Source: a bacterium
Lineage (GTDB): Bacteria; Myxococcota; UBA727; JAUIJE01
Reading direction: 5' to 3'
DNA length: 64,000 nt
Assembly: GCA_030431455.1 (NCBI GenBank)
Contig: JAUIJE010000015.1
Location: 124,001-188,000 of the forward strand
Below the pieces are notes generated by a model, which was not told the DNA's origin, searched no databases, and saw only the letters and a list, made by a program, of their open reading frames with translations. Positions within the stretch are counted from its first letter, which is position 1. Every line of letters starts with the position of its first letter. This document shows, in pieces, positions 35,146 to 43,836 of the stretch. The translations under genes were made by a program, and so were the position numbers.

Positions 35146-36158
35146 CCCCGGGCCTCGAACAAGGCGGGGGCCTTTTGGTACTTGGCGTCGATTTTTCCGC
35201 GACGGGACAGGTCGAGCACCATGTCGACGACGCTGTCGCGCAACAGGGCGAGCAGCTCGGGCTCGAGGGGGTCGCGGGCCCGGATGCGCCGGAGGTAGTC
35301 GGCGAGCAAGCGCCCGTGCGCCCGGGGGAAGCGTTGTTGCAGCTGCCGCACGAACACCGCGTCCTCGTTGTAGATGGCGCGCGCGAGCCGGAACAGCCCC
35401 GCCTTTTGGAACAGCTCGTCGGTGTTGGCGAAGTTGCGCAGCACCTTGCCCAAAAACGCCTGAGCGGCCTTTTGGTCCATGCGGTCGGTGCTCGCCGCGC
35501 GTTTGACCGCGGTCATGAGTTCATCGGCATTGTCCGGGGGGAGCTTGGACAAGAACGCGGCCAGGGCGCGTTTGCCCATGGCGATGAACGCCACCGCGAG
35601 CTCGTCGAGCCCGAGCTTGCGGATGAGCAAGATGAGTTCTTTGGCGTTGAGCAGCAACACGTCGCGGAAGCCAAAGCTCTCGTGCACCCGCTCGGAGGGC
35701 ATGGCGGCAAACTTCGCATCGAAGCGGTGGCGCACGAGCTTGATCAGCTCCATCGGCACCCCGGTGAGCTCTTGCCGGGAGGGCATCGCGTTGCGGATCT
35801 GTTCGGGCAGGCGGGCGGTGATCTGCCGGCTCACCGACGAGGGCATGTGCATCAGCACGATGGCCACGGTGCGGGGCGACTCCCCCTTGAACCCCGCGAG
35901 CAACCAACTCGGCTCCACCCCGTCGAGGCCGATTTGCCCGCGAAAGCCCATCAACTGTTTGAGCTGTCGCACCATCAAGGGCACGCGCTTTTCTTTGGGG
36001 ATCTCGGCCAGCTTGTCGCGTTTCTCTTGCATCTTCGACGACACGTCGTCGGGGAGCAGCTGCAAAAGGTCGTCGCTTTGTTCGCCCCCGAAGGAGAGCA
36101 AACACAACAGCAGCGTTTGTTCGCGCTGGTTGAGGGGGTGGAGCAGGCGGCCGAGCAT
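35142..36158 (-). CDS. FliG-like protein
   Basis: 338 residues, cytoplasmic, all-helical. Residues about 95-130 carry ESPRTVAIVLMHMPSSVSRQ, which corresponds to the flagellar FliG middle-domain EHPQ motif (EHPQTIAxILxHL). Residues about 175-235 read FGFRDVLLLNAKELILLIRKLG followed by LAVAFIAMGKRALAAFLSKLPPDNADEL, matching the FliG C-terminal pattern. An extra helical tail of about 100 residues is not typical. In flagella FliG binds the FliF ring and MotA. Here the upstream gene, 14 bases away, is a ring lipoprotein of the injectisome type. AGGAGG lies ten bases before the start. Overlaps the TPM gene by four bases. Confidence 0.78.
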   Translation of the reverse strand: MLGRLLHPLNQREQTLLLCLLSFGGEQSDDLLQLLPDDVSSKMQEKRDKLAEIPKEKRVPLMVRQLKQLMGFRGQIGLDGVEPSWLLAGFKGESPRTVAIVLMHMPSSVSRQITARLPEQIRNAMPSRQELTGVPMELIKLVRHRFDAKFAAMPSERVHESFGFRDVLLLNAKELILLIRKLGLDELAVAFIAMGKRALAAFLSKLPPDNADELMTAVKRAASTDRMDQKAAQAFLGKVLRNFANTDELFQKAGLFRLARAIYNEDAVFVRQLQQRFPRAHGRLLADYLRRIRARDPLEPELLALLRDSVVDMVLDLSRRGKIDAKYQKAPALFEARG

Positions 36159-36172
36159 GCGGGCTCAGCCTC

Positions 36173-37036
36173 CTATGGTTCGCGCCGCGCTTTTTTGAGC
36201 GCGTTGACCTCGCTCTCGGCCTTGGAGAGCTTCTTCGACAAGCTGAGCGAGCGGATGATGCCGAAGATGCCGAGCACCAGCCCGAGCACGGCCAGGCCCC
36301 CGAGGGCGCCGAGGATGCCTTTCAGCTTGGTCCCGGCTTTCTTGTGCGCGACGGAGATGCCCATGATCTTCTCGCCGACGGCCTGGACCCCGTCCTCTTT
36401 TTCGGCCTGCGTGCCGACGAGGAACATCTCGGGATCGTTGGCCTTCATCAGCACCTGCACGTTGTCGGACTTGAGGTCCTCCACTGCGGCCGCGATCAGA
36501 TCTTTGATCTCTTGCTCGGTGGCCGGCGGCTGGCCCTTGGGCCCGCCGTTGTAGACGACCATCACCGACGCGGTGGCCGGCGGGGGCGGGGTGTCGAGGT
36601 CACGGATGATGTCCTTGTCCGGCACCACCACCGAGACGTGCGCTTCTTGCACCCCGGGGAGCTTTTTGAGCTTGCGCTCGAGCTCGCCTTGCATGGCCAT
36701 CAAAAACTTCGCCTTCTCTTCGCTCTTGGTCGGAATCAGGCCGCCCCCGCCGGCGGGATAGACCTCGGCCAGCCCGTTGGCGCGGGTGCGCGGCAGGTGG
36801 TTTTTCACCAACAGCGACAACGCCCGCTGGGAATCGCCTTCGCCCACGACGATGGCCCAGGTGACCACCCGGCCTTCCTCTTTGAGTTTCATCGCGGAGA
36901 TGTCTTCCTCGCCGAGCACGACCAAAATCTCATTGGCTTCGAGCTCCGTGAGCCCGTGCACAATGTCGAGCTGGCCTTCGCAGGCGCTCAGCACCGAGAG
37001 CAAGAACAGACAAACGAGTGCGCGCGTGGTTCGCAC
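36173..37036 (-). CDS. sctJ: Type III secretion inner-membrane ring lipoprotein, SctJ/YscJ family
   Basis: 287 residues from GTG 37036, with AGGAGG five bases upstream; longer in-frame extensions are unlikely. Lipobox LSAC with Cys19, then the two ring-building motifs of the YscJ/FliF family: LTELEANEILVVLGEEDISA with LVKNHLPR, and ELERKLKKLPGVQEAHVSVVVPDKD with ASVMVVYN. One C-terminal membrane helix (about residues 235-260) is followed by a short basic tail. Size and lipobox fit injectisome SctJ rather than flagellar FliF (over 500 residues). In T3SS this protein forms the inner ring in the inner membrane. No other sct gene is present here; it heads an operon with a FliG-like gene. Confidence 0.88.
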   Translation of the reverse strand: MRTTRALVCLFLLSVLSACEGQLDIVHGLTELEANEILVVLGEEDISAMKLKEEGRVVTWAIVVGEGDSQRALSLLVKNHLPRTRANGLAEVYPAGGGGLIPTKSEEKAKFLMAMQGELERKLKKLPGVQEAHVSVVVPDKDIIRDLDTPPPPATASVMVVYNGGPKGQPPATEQEIKDLIAAAVEDLKSDNVQVLMKANDPEMFLVGTQAEKEDGVQAVGEKIMGISVAHKKAGTKLKGILGALGGLAVLGLVLGIFGIIRSLSLSKKLSKAESEVNALKKARREP

Positions 37037-37180
37037 GAGGGCCTCCTGCGGTTCGACGCCGAAGAATGGCCAGAAACCCCCCCGCCTGTCGAGTCGAAAC
37101 CCGGTCACCCCCCGGGCTTGCCTACATCCAACCACATCCTTTGTCGTCGACAAACCGGCGCGGCTCGATCTGACCGCGCT

Positions 37181-37209
37181 TTGCTCCGAAATAGCCCGTT
37201 CGCTACACT
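37181..37209 (+). promoter_or_regulatory. Candidate sigma-70 promoter for the polytopic membrane protein
   Basis: TTGCTC (37181-37186), 17-base spacer, TACACT (37204-37209), 75 bases before the ATG at 37284. Moderate match to consensus, in a locally AT-richer part of the 247-bp divergent region. Confidence 0.4.
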
Positions 37210-37283
37210 CGTTGTCAGCAGAGATCCTGCACCTCGGCCGACGCAAGGGGCGTTTCCCGGGGAATCGAGTTCGGAGGCCTTCC

Positions 37284-38150
37284 ATGCGTTGCTCGTACGC
37301 CCACCCCAACGGACGCGACCGCTGCGTCTTCACATCCATCATGTTGCTCGGCGCGTTGTTCGCCCTGTCCGCCTCGCCGGCGGCGCGGGTGCCGCTGGTC
37401 AGCGCGTTGGTTCTCGTCGGGGTGCCGCTGATGACGTTCTCGGTGGCGGCCCCGTCCCGCATCGGCCTCGTCAACGAGCTGCGGCTGTTGCTGCGCGGGG
37501 GCGAAGCGCTGGTGCTGCGCTTTTTGTGTCTGATCGCCGGCCGTCGGGAGATGGCCACCCACGTGCGCCGCCGGTACCGCGACATGGTCGGCGCCGCCTA
37601 CCGCGCGAGCGGGGAGCAAGTCGCCGACGCCACCGACCTCGACGTCGAGCGTCTGATGCACGCGCGTCGCCTCGGCGCCTTCGCCGGTCTGCTCGGCGTG
37701 CTCGCCGGTCTCGGCCTGCCCTTCACCTACCCCAGCGTCTACACCTTCGGCGACGGCTTCGACGCGGTGTTGGTGTTCGGGCTCGACTTGGTCGCGTTTG
37801 GTCTCGCCTCGCGCCTCGTCGGGGAGCGCATCGTGCTCCGCTTGTTTGAAGCCACCCACGCCCTGCGCGACGGGTCGCCCAGCGTGTCCCGCTTGCGCGC
37901 CACGCCGTTGATGGCGGTGCTCGGCGGTGCCCTCGGCGCGGTCGGCGCGTTGGTCATCGTCTCCGTCGGGGCCATGGCCTGCGCGGTCGAGACCTGGTGG
38001 ATCGAGCCGCAGTTGCATTCGCTGGCCCAGCCCGCGTTTTGGTTCCTGCGCTGGACCGCGCCCAACGCGCTGCCCCTCGGCATCGGCGCGGGGGCGATCA
38101 TCGGCGCGGGCGTCGGCCTGGCCCAAGCCCGCCTCGACGACGACGCCTGA
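37284..38150 (+). CDS. Polytopic membrane protein of unknown function
   Basis: 288 residues from ATG 37284, with GGAGG six bases upstream. About six hydrophobic helices: 17-35, 37-55, near 130-150, 155-175, 215-240 and 262-283, with a cytoplasmic loop (RREMATHVRRRYRDMVGAAYRASGEQ) between the second and third. No transporter or enzyme motif was recognised. Divergent from the SctJ/FliG-like operon, so shared regulation is possible. Followed by an intrinsic terminator. Confidence 0.75.
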   Translation: MRCSYAHPNGRDRCVFTSIMLLGALFALSASPAARVPLVSALVLVGVPLMTFSVAAPSRIGLVNELRLLLRGGEALVLRFLCLIAGRREMATHVRRRYRDMVGAAYRASGEQVADATDLDVERLMHARRLGAFAGLLGVLAGLGLPFTYPSVYTFGDGFDAVLVFGLDLVAFGLASRLVGERIVLRLFEATHALRDGSPSVSRLRATPLMAVLGGALGAVGALVIVSVGAMACAVETWWIEPQLHSLAQPAFWFLRWTAPNALPLGIGAGAIIGAGVGLAQARLDDDA

Positions 38151-38192
38151 CAGTCCGTCGGGTCCGGAAGGCAGCGCTCTGTTCGCAGAGCA

Positions 38193-38224
38193 CGCCCGCT
38201 CCAAGGAGCGGGCGTTTTGTTTTG
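38193..38224 (+). terminator. Intrinsic terminator after the polytopic membrane protein
   Basis: CGCCCGCTCC, AA, GGAGCGGGCG: a long GC stem followed by TTTTGTTTTG. A second hairpin with a TTCG loop (GCTCTG-TTCG-CAGAGC, 38176-38191) lies immediately before it. Confidence 0.85.
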
Positions 38225-38243
38225 TGGCCGTGCCCGGCGGGGG

Positions 38244-38873
38244 CTAGCGCGCGCTCTGGTCGTCGGGCCGGGGCAAAAACCCCCGGGACACGCTGTCGGT
38301 CATGTACCGGGCGTACTCGGCGGCGCGGGAGCGCGGCAGCTGTCCACTGATGAGCAGGTTGGCCAGACCATGGCTGGCGCTCCACAACAGGTTGGCCAGC
38401 TTCTTGGGGTCGGTGTCGATGAGCAGGCCCCGCGCCTGGGCGGCTTGGATCGCCTCGACCATGTCCTGCGCGGCTTTTTTGGACGCGCTCTTGATCGCGG
38501 GCGCGTCGCCGGCGGTGACCGCCCCGTCGCCGAACATCAGCCGGTAGTGGGTGGCGTTGTCGACCGCGAACCGCACGTACTGTTGGCCGATGCAGGCGAG
38601 CGCGGCCACGGGATCGTCCCCGCCCTTTTCCCGGGCCGCGGCCATGGTCGCGGCCAAGCGCCGGTAGCCCTCGAGGGCGACCTCGGTGAGCAGGGCGCGT
38701 TTGTCCTCGAAGTGCCGGTAGGGGGCGGTGCGCGACACGCCCGCGCGCTCGGCCAGGCCGCGCATGGTCACCGCGTCGACGCCCGACTCGGTGATGATGT
38801 CCGTGGCCGCGGCGAGCAAGGCCGCGCGCAGATCGCCGTGGTGGTACGCGTTCTTCGCCAAGTCCGAGACCAT
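38244..38873 (-). CDS. TetR-family regulator with WHG-type ligand domain
   Basis: 209 residues. HTH at about residues 12-58 (DLRAALLAAATDIITESGVDAVTMRGLAERAGVSRTAPYRHFEDK in its helices; recognition helix VSRTAPYRHF). The C-terminal half has the TetR_C WHG pattern (YVRFAVDNATHYRLMFGDG). It is divergent from the alpha/beta-hydrolase gene, with two palindromes between them, so it probably represses both itself and that gene. Confidence 0.92.
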   Translation of the reverse strand: MVSDLAKNAYHHGDLRAALLAAATDIITESGVDAVTMRGLAERAGVSRTAPYRHFEDKRALLTEVALEGYRRLAATMAAAREKGGDDPVAALACIGQQYVRFAVDNATHYRLMFGDGAVTAGDAPAIKSASKKAAQDMVEAIQAAQARGLLIDTDPKKLANLLWSASHGLANLLISGQLPRSRAAEYARYMTDSVSRGFLPRPDDQSAR

Positions 38874-38956
38874 AGCGCCTCCCCGTCGAGAACAAACCGC
38901 CGATTCCGACCCCGCGCGCCACCTTGCGGGCGACCTCGGGCTCCGATCTGGATCAA

Positions 38957-39005
38957 TGTTGACAAAGTCTACATAGAGTTCGTACCAATGTAAACACTGT
39001 CAACA
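38957..39005. promoter_or_regulatory. Twin 17-bp operators in the TetR/hydrolase divergent region
   Basis: TGTTGACAAAGTCTACA (38957-38973) and TGTAAACACTGTCAACA (38989-39005), each an imperfect palindrome of the form TGTnnAC-n3-GTnnACA, centres 32 bp apart (about three turns). Together they also form a perfect 11-base outer inverted repeat CAATGTTGACA/TGTCAACATTG (38954-38964 and 38998-39008). TTGACA -35-like boxes lie inside both sites. Strong candidates for the adjacent TetR regulator. Confidence 0.75.
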
Positions 39006-39034
39006 TTGGCCCGGCCGGGCCCGGAGGTGCGTCA

Positions 39035-39925
39035 ATGGCGGTTCACACCAATCATCTGAGCGAAGGGAGCGCCGGGTTGCCCACGACCATGCGGCTGGTG
39101 GGCTGGTCGGCGCGGGTGTTCGGTCGGGTGTTCCCGCGCACGGTGGCGTTTTTTCTCGTGCGGTTGTTTCGCACCCCCCTCGGGCGGCGGGCGCCCCGGG
39201 AGGCCGACCTGGCGGGGGCCACGCAACACCGCGTGCGTTTTGGCGACGGGCACCTGCGCGTCTACCGCTACGGTCAAGGCCCCGCGGTCTTGCTGGTGCA
39301 CGGTTGGCGCGCCCACGCGGGCCGCTTTCGGGTCTGGGTCCCGGCCCTGGTGGCGCGCGGCTATTCCGTGCTCACCGTCGACATCCCCGCGCACGGTCAC
39401 TCCGATGGAGCGCGCACGGATCCGTTCGCCACTGCAGAGGCATTGGCGCAGGTGGTGCAAAAGGAAGGGCCGCTGCACGCCATCGTCGCGCACAGCTTTG
39501 GGGCCGCGTCGGTCTCGGCCATGCTCCGGCACAACCCCGGGCTGAGCGTGGACCGGGTGGTGTTGCTCGGGTGTCCGGACCGGATGCTCTCGGTGATGGA
39601 GAGCTTTGCCCAGATTCTCGCGGTGCGGCCCAACGTGTTCCGGGCCATGGTGGGCTGGGCCGAGCGCATGGCCGGTCACCGCATCGAGGGGGCCAATGTC
39701 GCAGATTGGCTCAACGGCCAGCCCCGGCCGGGACTGGTGGTGCATGACCTGGCCGACGAGGTGGTCGAGTACGAGGCCGCCCCGCGCATCGCCGCGTCCT
39801 GGGGACGCGCCGACCTCGTCACCACCGAGGGCCTCGGTCACGACGGGCTGCTCTACGACGAGACCGTCATCGCCCGGGTGGGGGTGTTCTTGGACGAGCA
39901 CGCGGCCGCGCGACCGGCGGCCTGA
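39035..39925 (+). CDS. Alpha/beta-hydrolase under TetR control
   Basis: 296 residues from ATG 39035, with GGAGG seven bases upstream. A basic, hydrophobic N-terminal stretch (about residues 18-50) may be a membrane-associated helix. The fold core follows: VLLVHGWRAHAGRF (oxyanion region), nucleophile Ser154 in IVAHSFGAASV, and catalytic His in EGLGHDGLLYD. Typical of esterases or C-C hydrolases; substrate unknown. Lies across twin operators from the TetR gene. Confidence 0.88.
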   Translation: MAVHTNHLSEGSAGLPTTMRLVGWSARVFGRVFPRTVAFFLVRLFRTPLGRRAPREADLAGATQHRVRFGDGHLRVYRYGQGPAVLLVHGWRAHAGRFRVWVPALVARGYSVLTVDIPAHGHSDGARTDPFATAEALAQVVQKEGPLHAIVAHSFGAASVSAMLRHNPGLSVDRVVLLGCPDRMLSVMESFAQILAVRPNVFRAMVGWAERMAGHRIEGANVADWLNGQPRPGLVVHDLADEVVEYEAAPRIAASWGRADLVTTEGLGHDGLLYDETVIARVGVFLDEHAAARPAA

Positions 39926-39937
39926 TCCGGCGGCGGG

Positions 39938-40726
39938 CTATTCCGCTCCGTCGGTGAAGGGGGGGGCGGCGTCCGCGATCGACCAGATCCAGTTGACGCC
40001 AGCGGTGACCCCCGAGGCCAAACCGATCAGGGTCAGAGGGGCGGTCAACAGCCAGGCGTAGAAGGCCACATCGCCGACCAGCAACAGACGCTGCAGCTCG
40101 GGGGCGGGGGTGCCCCCTGAGTTTCGCGCGCTGACGGTGACGAACGCGTAGACCAGGGCGCCAAAACTCGCCGGCGACAACGGGGTGAGCAGCACGAAGG
40201 CCAGCATCGTGCCGATGCCGGTGGCGAGATGAACGCCGCCCGCGACCGGCTCCCCCACCAAAAATTGTCCCAGGCCAGGGATGAAGGCGCTGGCGATGGC
40301 GGTGCCGAGCGACCGCGCGGGGGCGTCTTCGACGAGCTCGTCGGGGTCGGCCGCGTCCCCGGGCCCGGCCGGGTCTTCGTGGTCCTCGACCTCGCCCACC
40401 GCCGCGGGGGGCGAGGGGGGCGGGCCGGCGTTCGCGCGGCACACACACGCCTCGAGTCCGAGGCCGTCGGCGCGGCACAGCTGCGCCCCCTGCCGCCCGT
40501 CGACACACGCGCAGGCTTGCGACGCGCCGGGGATGCAGCGCGCGGCCGCGGGCGCGGGGGTCTCGGGATCCACCGGGGCGGGCGCGGGCGCCTCGTCGGG
40601 CGTCCGGTCCTGCATTTCGTCGGGCGTCTGGGCCGCCGTCTCCGCGGGCGCCCGGTCTTGCATCTCGTCGGGGGGCGCGTCCTGCGCCGCCACCGCCACC
40701 AGCAAAAGCAGTGCGGTCCCCCCCAT
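39938..40726 (-). CDS. Membrane protein with Cys-rich ectodomain
   Basis: 262 residues from ATG 40726. Signal peptide (GGTALLLLVAVAAQ), an imperfect repeat DEMQDRAPAE/DEMQDRTPDE, an Ala/Pro linker, a Cys motif (CIPGASQACACVDGRQGAQLC...CVC) of a kind frequent in myxobacterial secreted proteins, an acidic linker, and a C-terminal membrane region of about four helices starting at AFIPGLGQFLVGEPVAGGVHL. That last part resembles TM2-like or small integral domains. It follows the FadL-like gene by one base, so both form one operon. Confidence 0.75.
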   Translation of the reverse strand: MGGTALLLLVAVAAQDAPPDEMQDRAPAETAAQTPDEMQDRTPDEAPAPAPVDPETPAPAAARCIPGASQACACVDGRQGAQLCRADGLGLEACVCRANAGPPPSPPAAVGEVEDHEDPAGPGDAADPDELVEDAPARSLGTAIASAFIPGLGQFLVGEPVAGGVHLATGIGTMLAFVLLTPLSPASFGALVYAFVTVSARNSGGTPAPELQRLLLVGDVAFYAWLLTAPLTLIGLASGVTAGVNWIWSIADAAPPFTDGAE

Positions 40727-40727
40727 G

Positions 40728-42653
40728 TCAGCCCTCGGGGCTTTCTGGGGCCGAAGCGGTGCCGTCCTCGTCGAGGGCCGGGGTGGGCTCGACCACCGGC
40801 TCCACGGGGGCCTCGTCGGTCTCGGTCTCGGGCGTGACCGGGGCGGGCGTGACCGGGGTGTCGTCCTCGGGGACCGGGGCGACGGGGCCCGGGACCTGCG
40901 GGGCCGGTTCTTTTGGGGGCGTGACCGGCGCGGGCGTGACCGGGCCGGGATCGGTCGGGGCCGCTTCGGGCGGAACCTCATCGAGCACGGCGGCGTCCAC
41001 CGATGCCTCGTCCTCGAGCCAGTACTGCGAGAAGTAGGGCACGAACCCGCGATCCCAGGGGGCTTTTTTGTACGCCCCGAAGCCGAGCATCTCGTCGAAC
41101 GCGACGTTGAGCGCGACGCTCACCACGTCGTAGCTGATTTGATAGGTGCCCATCGCGGGGCGGGTGCGCAGCTCGCCCGCGGACAGGCCCGAGGGGGCGA
41201 CGTTGTCCGCGTGCACGATGCTCTCGTTGCCCACGATGCGATCGAACACGAACAAATGGGAATAGCCGACGTCGAGCCGCACCCCGAAGTAGGCCAGGGA
41301 CGCGCCCACCCCGACGCCGACCTTGTCCCCGTTGAGCAAGTCCACCGACAACGTCTCGGTGGGGATCGCCGCGGTCTCGTAAAAACCCCCGCCGCGGAAC
41401 TGCAACATCTTGTCGAAGAAGTTCACCTCGCCGCCCCCGCGCACGCTCCAGGAGTCTTGGTAGTTCTTCGGTTGCACGATGGGGTCGAGGGCCAGCGGCT
41501 CGCCCCCGGACACGGAAAAGCCCACCCCGGTGGTGGACACGCTCACGTGGTCAAACACGCTCCACTGCTCGTACACAAAGTCGAGCTCGACGTCGAAGCC
41601 GAGCAAACCGTCGAACAGCCCTTGGTGTCCGTACTTGGCCCCCACCCGGTAAAACGGCGGCATGGTGAACGCGACGTGGGCGGTGGGGTTGTCCTCGACG
41701 ATCTCGATCAGCGGCGGGTTGTCCCCGTTGGCGGTCATGAGCTCTTCAATGTCTTCGCCGAAGTAGGTGAACGAAAGCGGCCCGCTCGCGTTGACCCGGC
41801 GGCCGAGCTGCACCGACGCGCCCAGCTCGAGGCCGAGGAAGGGGTTGGACCAGATGCCGAAGTTCGCCGAGGGCACGAAGGGCTGAAACACCTCGAGGCG
41901 CACGCCGATGTCCGACTCCGGGGACTCGTTGCCGAAGCGGTCGGCGGAGAGCCGAATGTCTTGGCTCAGGCCCGAGGCCACGCCTTGGATGCTCCCGCCC
42001 ACCGCGATGAGGTCTTTGAAGTTGTAGGCCACGGTGAACATGTAGAAGACCTCGAGGAGGTCGCGGTCCACGAGGTTGTAGCGGGTGACCTCGTCGTCGG
42101 GGAAGCGGTAGTCGCCGGCGTTGGGGCCGAACACCCCACCGCCCACCGCGAGGCCGGGGAGGCCAAAGCTGTCCATGTTCAACGTGACGAACAGCTGGGG
42201 GATGTATTGCGGGGGCGACTGGTTGCTCACCGAGTGGCCGTCGTCGAAGCGCGACGGGGTGCCGCGCGATCCGAGGGTGGCCCCGGCCGGGGTGTTGGGG
42301 GAAAAGAAGTTGTTGTCGTCGACGGGCGGGCGCTCGCCGTCGACGCTGTAGCGCTGGTCCCCGTAGCTGCGGTTGACCGCGCGGGGGCCGCAGAGCACGT
42401 CGGGGTCGGGGCAGGCCCGGGTGAAGGAGCTGCCGAGCCAGACCACGTTGTTGTTGAGTTGCAGCTGCAGGCCGGTGGACTTGGTGATGGCCGCGGGGTT
42501 GAGCCACACCGCCGAGGGGTCGCCGGGGTTGACGATGTTGGCCCCGCCGCGCGACATCGCGCGGGTGGTGAGCTCACCGACGTAATAGGCCGCCGCCCAC
42601 GTCGGGGACGCACACAGCAGGGCCACGAGCAGCGGCCAAACAGTCTTGCGCAT
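40728..42653 (-). CDS. FadL-like outer-membrane porin with Pro-rich C-terminal tail
   Basis: 641 residues from ATG 42653. Signal peptide (TVWPLLVALLCASPTWA), then AAYYVGELTTRAMSRGGANIVNPGDPSAVWLNPAAI, a hallmark of the FadL/OmpP1/TodX family (hatch region with NPA), followed by alternating beta strands to about residue 560. A tail of roughly 80 residues with repeats of the VTPAPVTPP type and many acidic residues extends beyond the barrel, which is not usual for FadL and would lie in the periplasm. FadL proteins pass long-chain fatty acids or aromatic hydrocarbons through the outer membrane. Confidence 0.83.
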   Translation of the reverse strand: MRKTVWPLLVALLCASPTWAAAYYVGELTTRAMSRGGANIVNPGDPSAVWLNPAAITKSTGLQLQLNNNVVWLGSSFTRACPDPDVLCGPRAVNRSYGDQRYSVDGERPPVDDNNFFSPNTPAGATLGSRGTPSRFDDGHSVSNQSPPQYIPQLFVTLNMDSFGLPGLAVGGGVFGPNAGDYRFPDDEVTRYNLVDRDLLEVFYMFTVAYNFKDLIAVGGSIQGVASGLSQDIRLSADRFGNESPESDIGVRLEVFQPFVPSANFGIWSNPFLGLELGASVQLGRRVNASGPLSFTYFGEDIEELMTANGDNPPLIEIVEDNPTAHVAFTMPPFYRVGAKYGHQGLFDGLLGFDVELDFVYEQWSVFDHVSVSTTGVGFSVSGGEPLALDPIVQPKNYQDSWSVRGGGEVNFFDKMLQFRGGGFYETAAIPTETLSVDLLNGDKVGVGVGASLAYFGVRLDVGYSHLFVFDRIVGNESIVHADNVAPSGLSAGELRTRPAMGTYQISYDVVSVALNVAFDEMLGFGAYKKAPWDRGFVPYFSQYWLEDEASVDAAVLDEVPPEAAPTDPGPVTPAPVTPPKEPAPQVPGPVAPVPEDDTPVTPAPVTPETETDEAPVEPVVEPTPALDEDGTASAPESPEG

Positions 42654-42722
42654 AGATTGGTTGCCTCCGGGCGCGGGCATACCCGGTCTTTTCCGGACAA
42701 GAAAGGGCGCTAGGCTCGCCCC

Positions 42723-43703
42723 ATGCGCCAAGACCCCGCCCTGCTCGAGCGCATCGCGCGACGCGACGCGGCGACCCGCGCCATCCGCGCGTGGTTCGCC
42801 GACGCGGGCTTCGTCGAGGTCGAGACCCCCATGCTCGTCGTGGGCGGCGGGCTCGAGCCGCACATCGACCCGCTCGTGGTCTCGCTTCGGCTCTGGCCCG
42901 ACGCCGAAGTCGAGCACCGCTATCTGCACACCTCGCCCGAGCTCGCGCTCAAGCGGGTGCTGTCATTTGGCGCCGGCCGCATCTACCAGCTCGCGCGGGT
43001 GTTTCGCGACGGCGAGCGCACCGCGCGGCACCTGCCGGAGTTCACGTTGCTCGAGTGGTACCGCACCGGCGCGGACTTGGCCCAGCTCGCCGACGATTGT
43101 GTGGCCCTCTTCCGGGCCATGGCCCGCGCCCTTTCCGTGCAGTGTGATTGGGCGTGGGCCGACGCCGAGACCCGGACGGTGTCGTCGCTGTTCGCGGACG
43201 CCGGGTTCGACCTCGACGCGGGGCTCGTCGACGAGGGCCGGGGATTGGTCGACCAGGTCCGGGCCGCGGGGGTGGCCCTGCGGCCCCAGGCAGATTTTGA
43301 AGACGCGTTTTTTGCGGTGATGGAAAAACACGTCGAGCCCGCGCTGCCAGAGGACCGGGCGGTGGTGGTCACCCGGTGGCCGGCGGCGATGGCCGCGCTG
43401 GCCCGCCTGTGCGACGACGACGCTCGGTATGCCGAACGTTTCGAAATCTATGCCCGCGGGCTCGAGCTCGCCAACGCGTTCGATGAGCTCACCGACCCAG
43501 CCGAACAACGCGCGCGCTTCGAGCGGGACAACGCCCACCGGGTCCGGCTCGGCAAGGCGCCGCTGCGCATCGACGAGACGTTCCTGCGGGACCTCGCCCA
43601 CATGCCCCCCGCGGTGGGGGTGGCGGTGGGGGTCGACCGGGTGCTGATGGCCTTGCTCGGGGCCGCCACCATCGACGAGGTCACCGGGCTGCCCTGGCGG
43701 TGA
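42723..43703 (+). CDS. epmA: EF-P lysine lysyltransferase EpmA
   Basis: 326 residues. A class II aminoacyl-tRNA-synthetase core without anticodon-binding domain: motif 1 FADAGFVEVETPMLVVGGGLEPHI in parts, motif 2 YQLARVFRDGERTARHLPEFTLLEWYR, and motif 3 GVAVGVDRVLMALLG. Size and motifs match EpmA (PoxA/GenX/YjeA), which attaches beta-lysine to a conserved Lys of elongation factor P. Neither efp nor epmB is in the window. Divergent from the FadL operon with a 69-bp gap. Confidence 0.94.
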   Translation: MRQDPALLERIARRDAATRAIRAWFADAGFVEVETPMLVVGGGLEPHIDPLVVSLRLWPDAEVEHRYLHTSPELALKRVLSFGAGRIYQLARVFRDGERTARHLPEFTLLEWYRTGADLAQLADDCVALFRAMARALSVQCDWAWADAETRTVSSLFADAGFDLDAGLVDEGRGLVDQVRAAGVALRPQADFEDAFFAVMEKHVEPALPEDRAVVVTRWPAAMAALARLCDDDARYAERFEIYARGLELANAFDELTDPAEQRARFERDNAHRVRLGKAPLRIDETFLRDLAHMPPAVGVAVGVDRVLMALLGAATIDEVTGLPWR

Positions 43704-43836
43704 GCGGCGAAGGCCGGCTCAAATGAGCCAGGTGCTTGATCGTTCACGGAAATTTCCCGCGCGGTTGTGACCCTGCCCACGACGGATCTGCCCCGCTCCG
43801 CACAATCCCAGTCATCAACCCAAAGGGAGGTACACG

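Noticed and set aside
37037-37585. In-frame extension upstream of the SctJ-like start that would give a 470-residue protein.
   Set aside because: The extension has no secretory features and would bury the lipobox; GTG 37036 has AGGAGG five bases upstream and gives a normal SctJ.
38161-38190. GTCGGGTCCGGAAGGCAGC looks like the conserved core of the signal recognition particle RNA (GTCAGGTCCGGAAGGAAGCAGC).
   Set aside because: The symmetric-loop AAGCAG part is missing, the flanks do not pair into the long SRP helix, and the stretch begins only a few bases after a stop codon and runs into a terminator.
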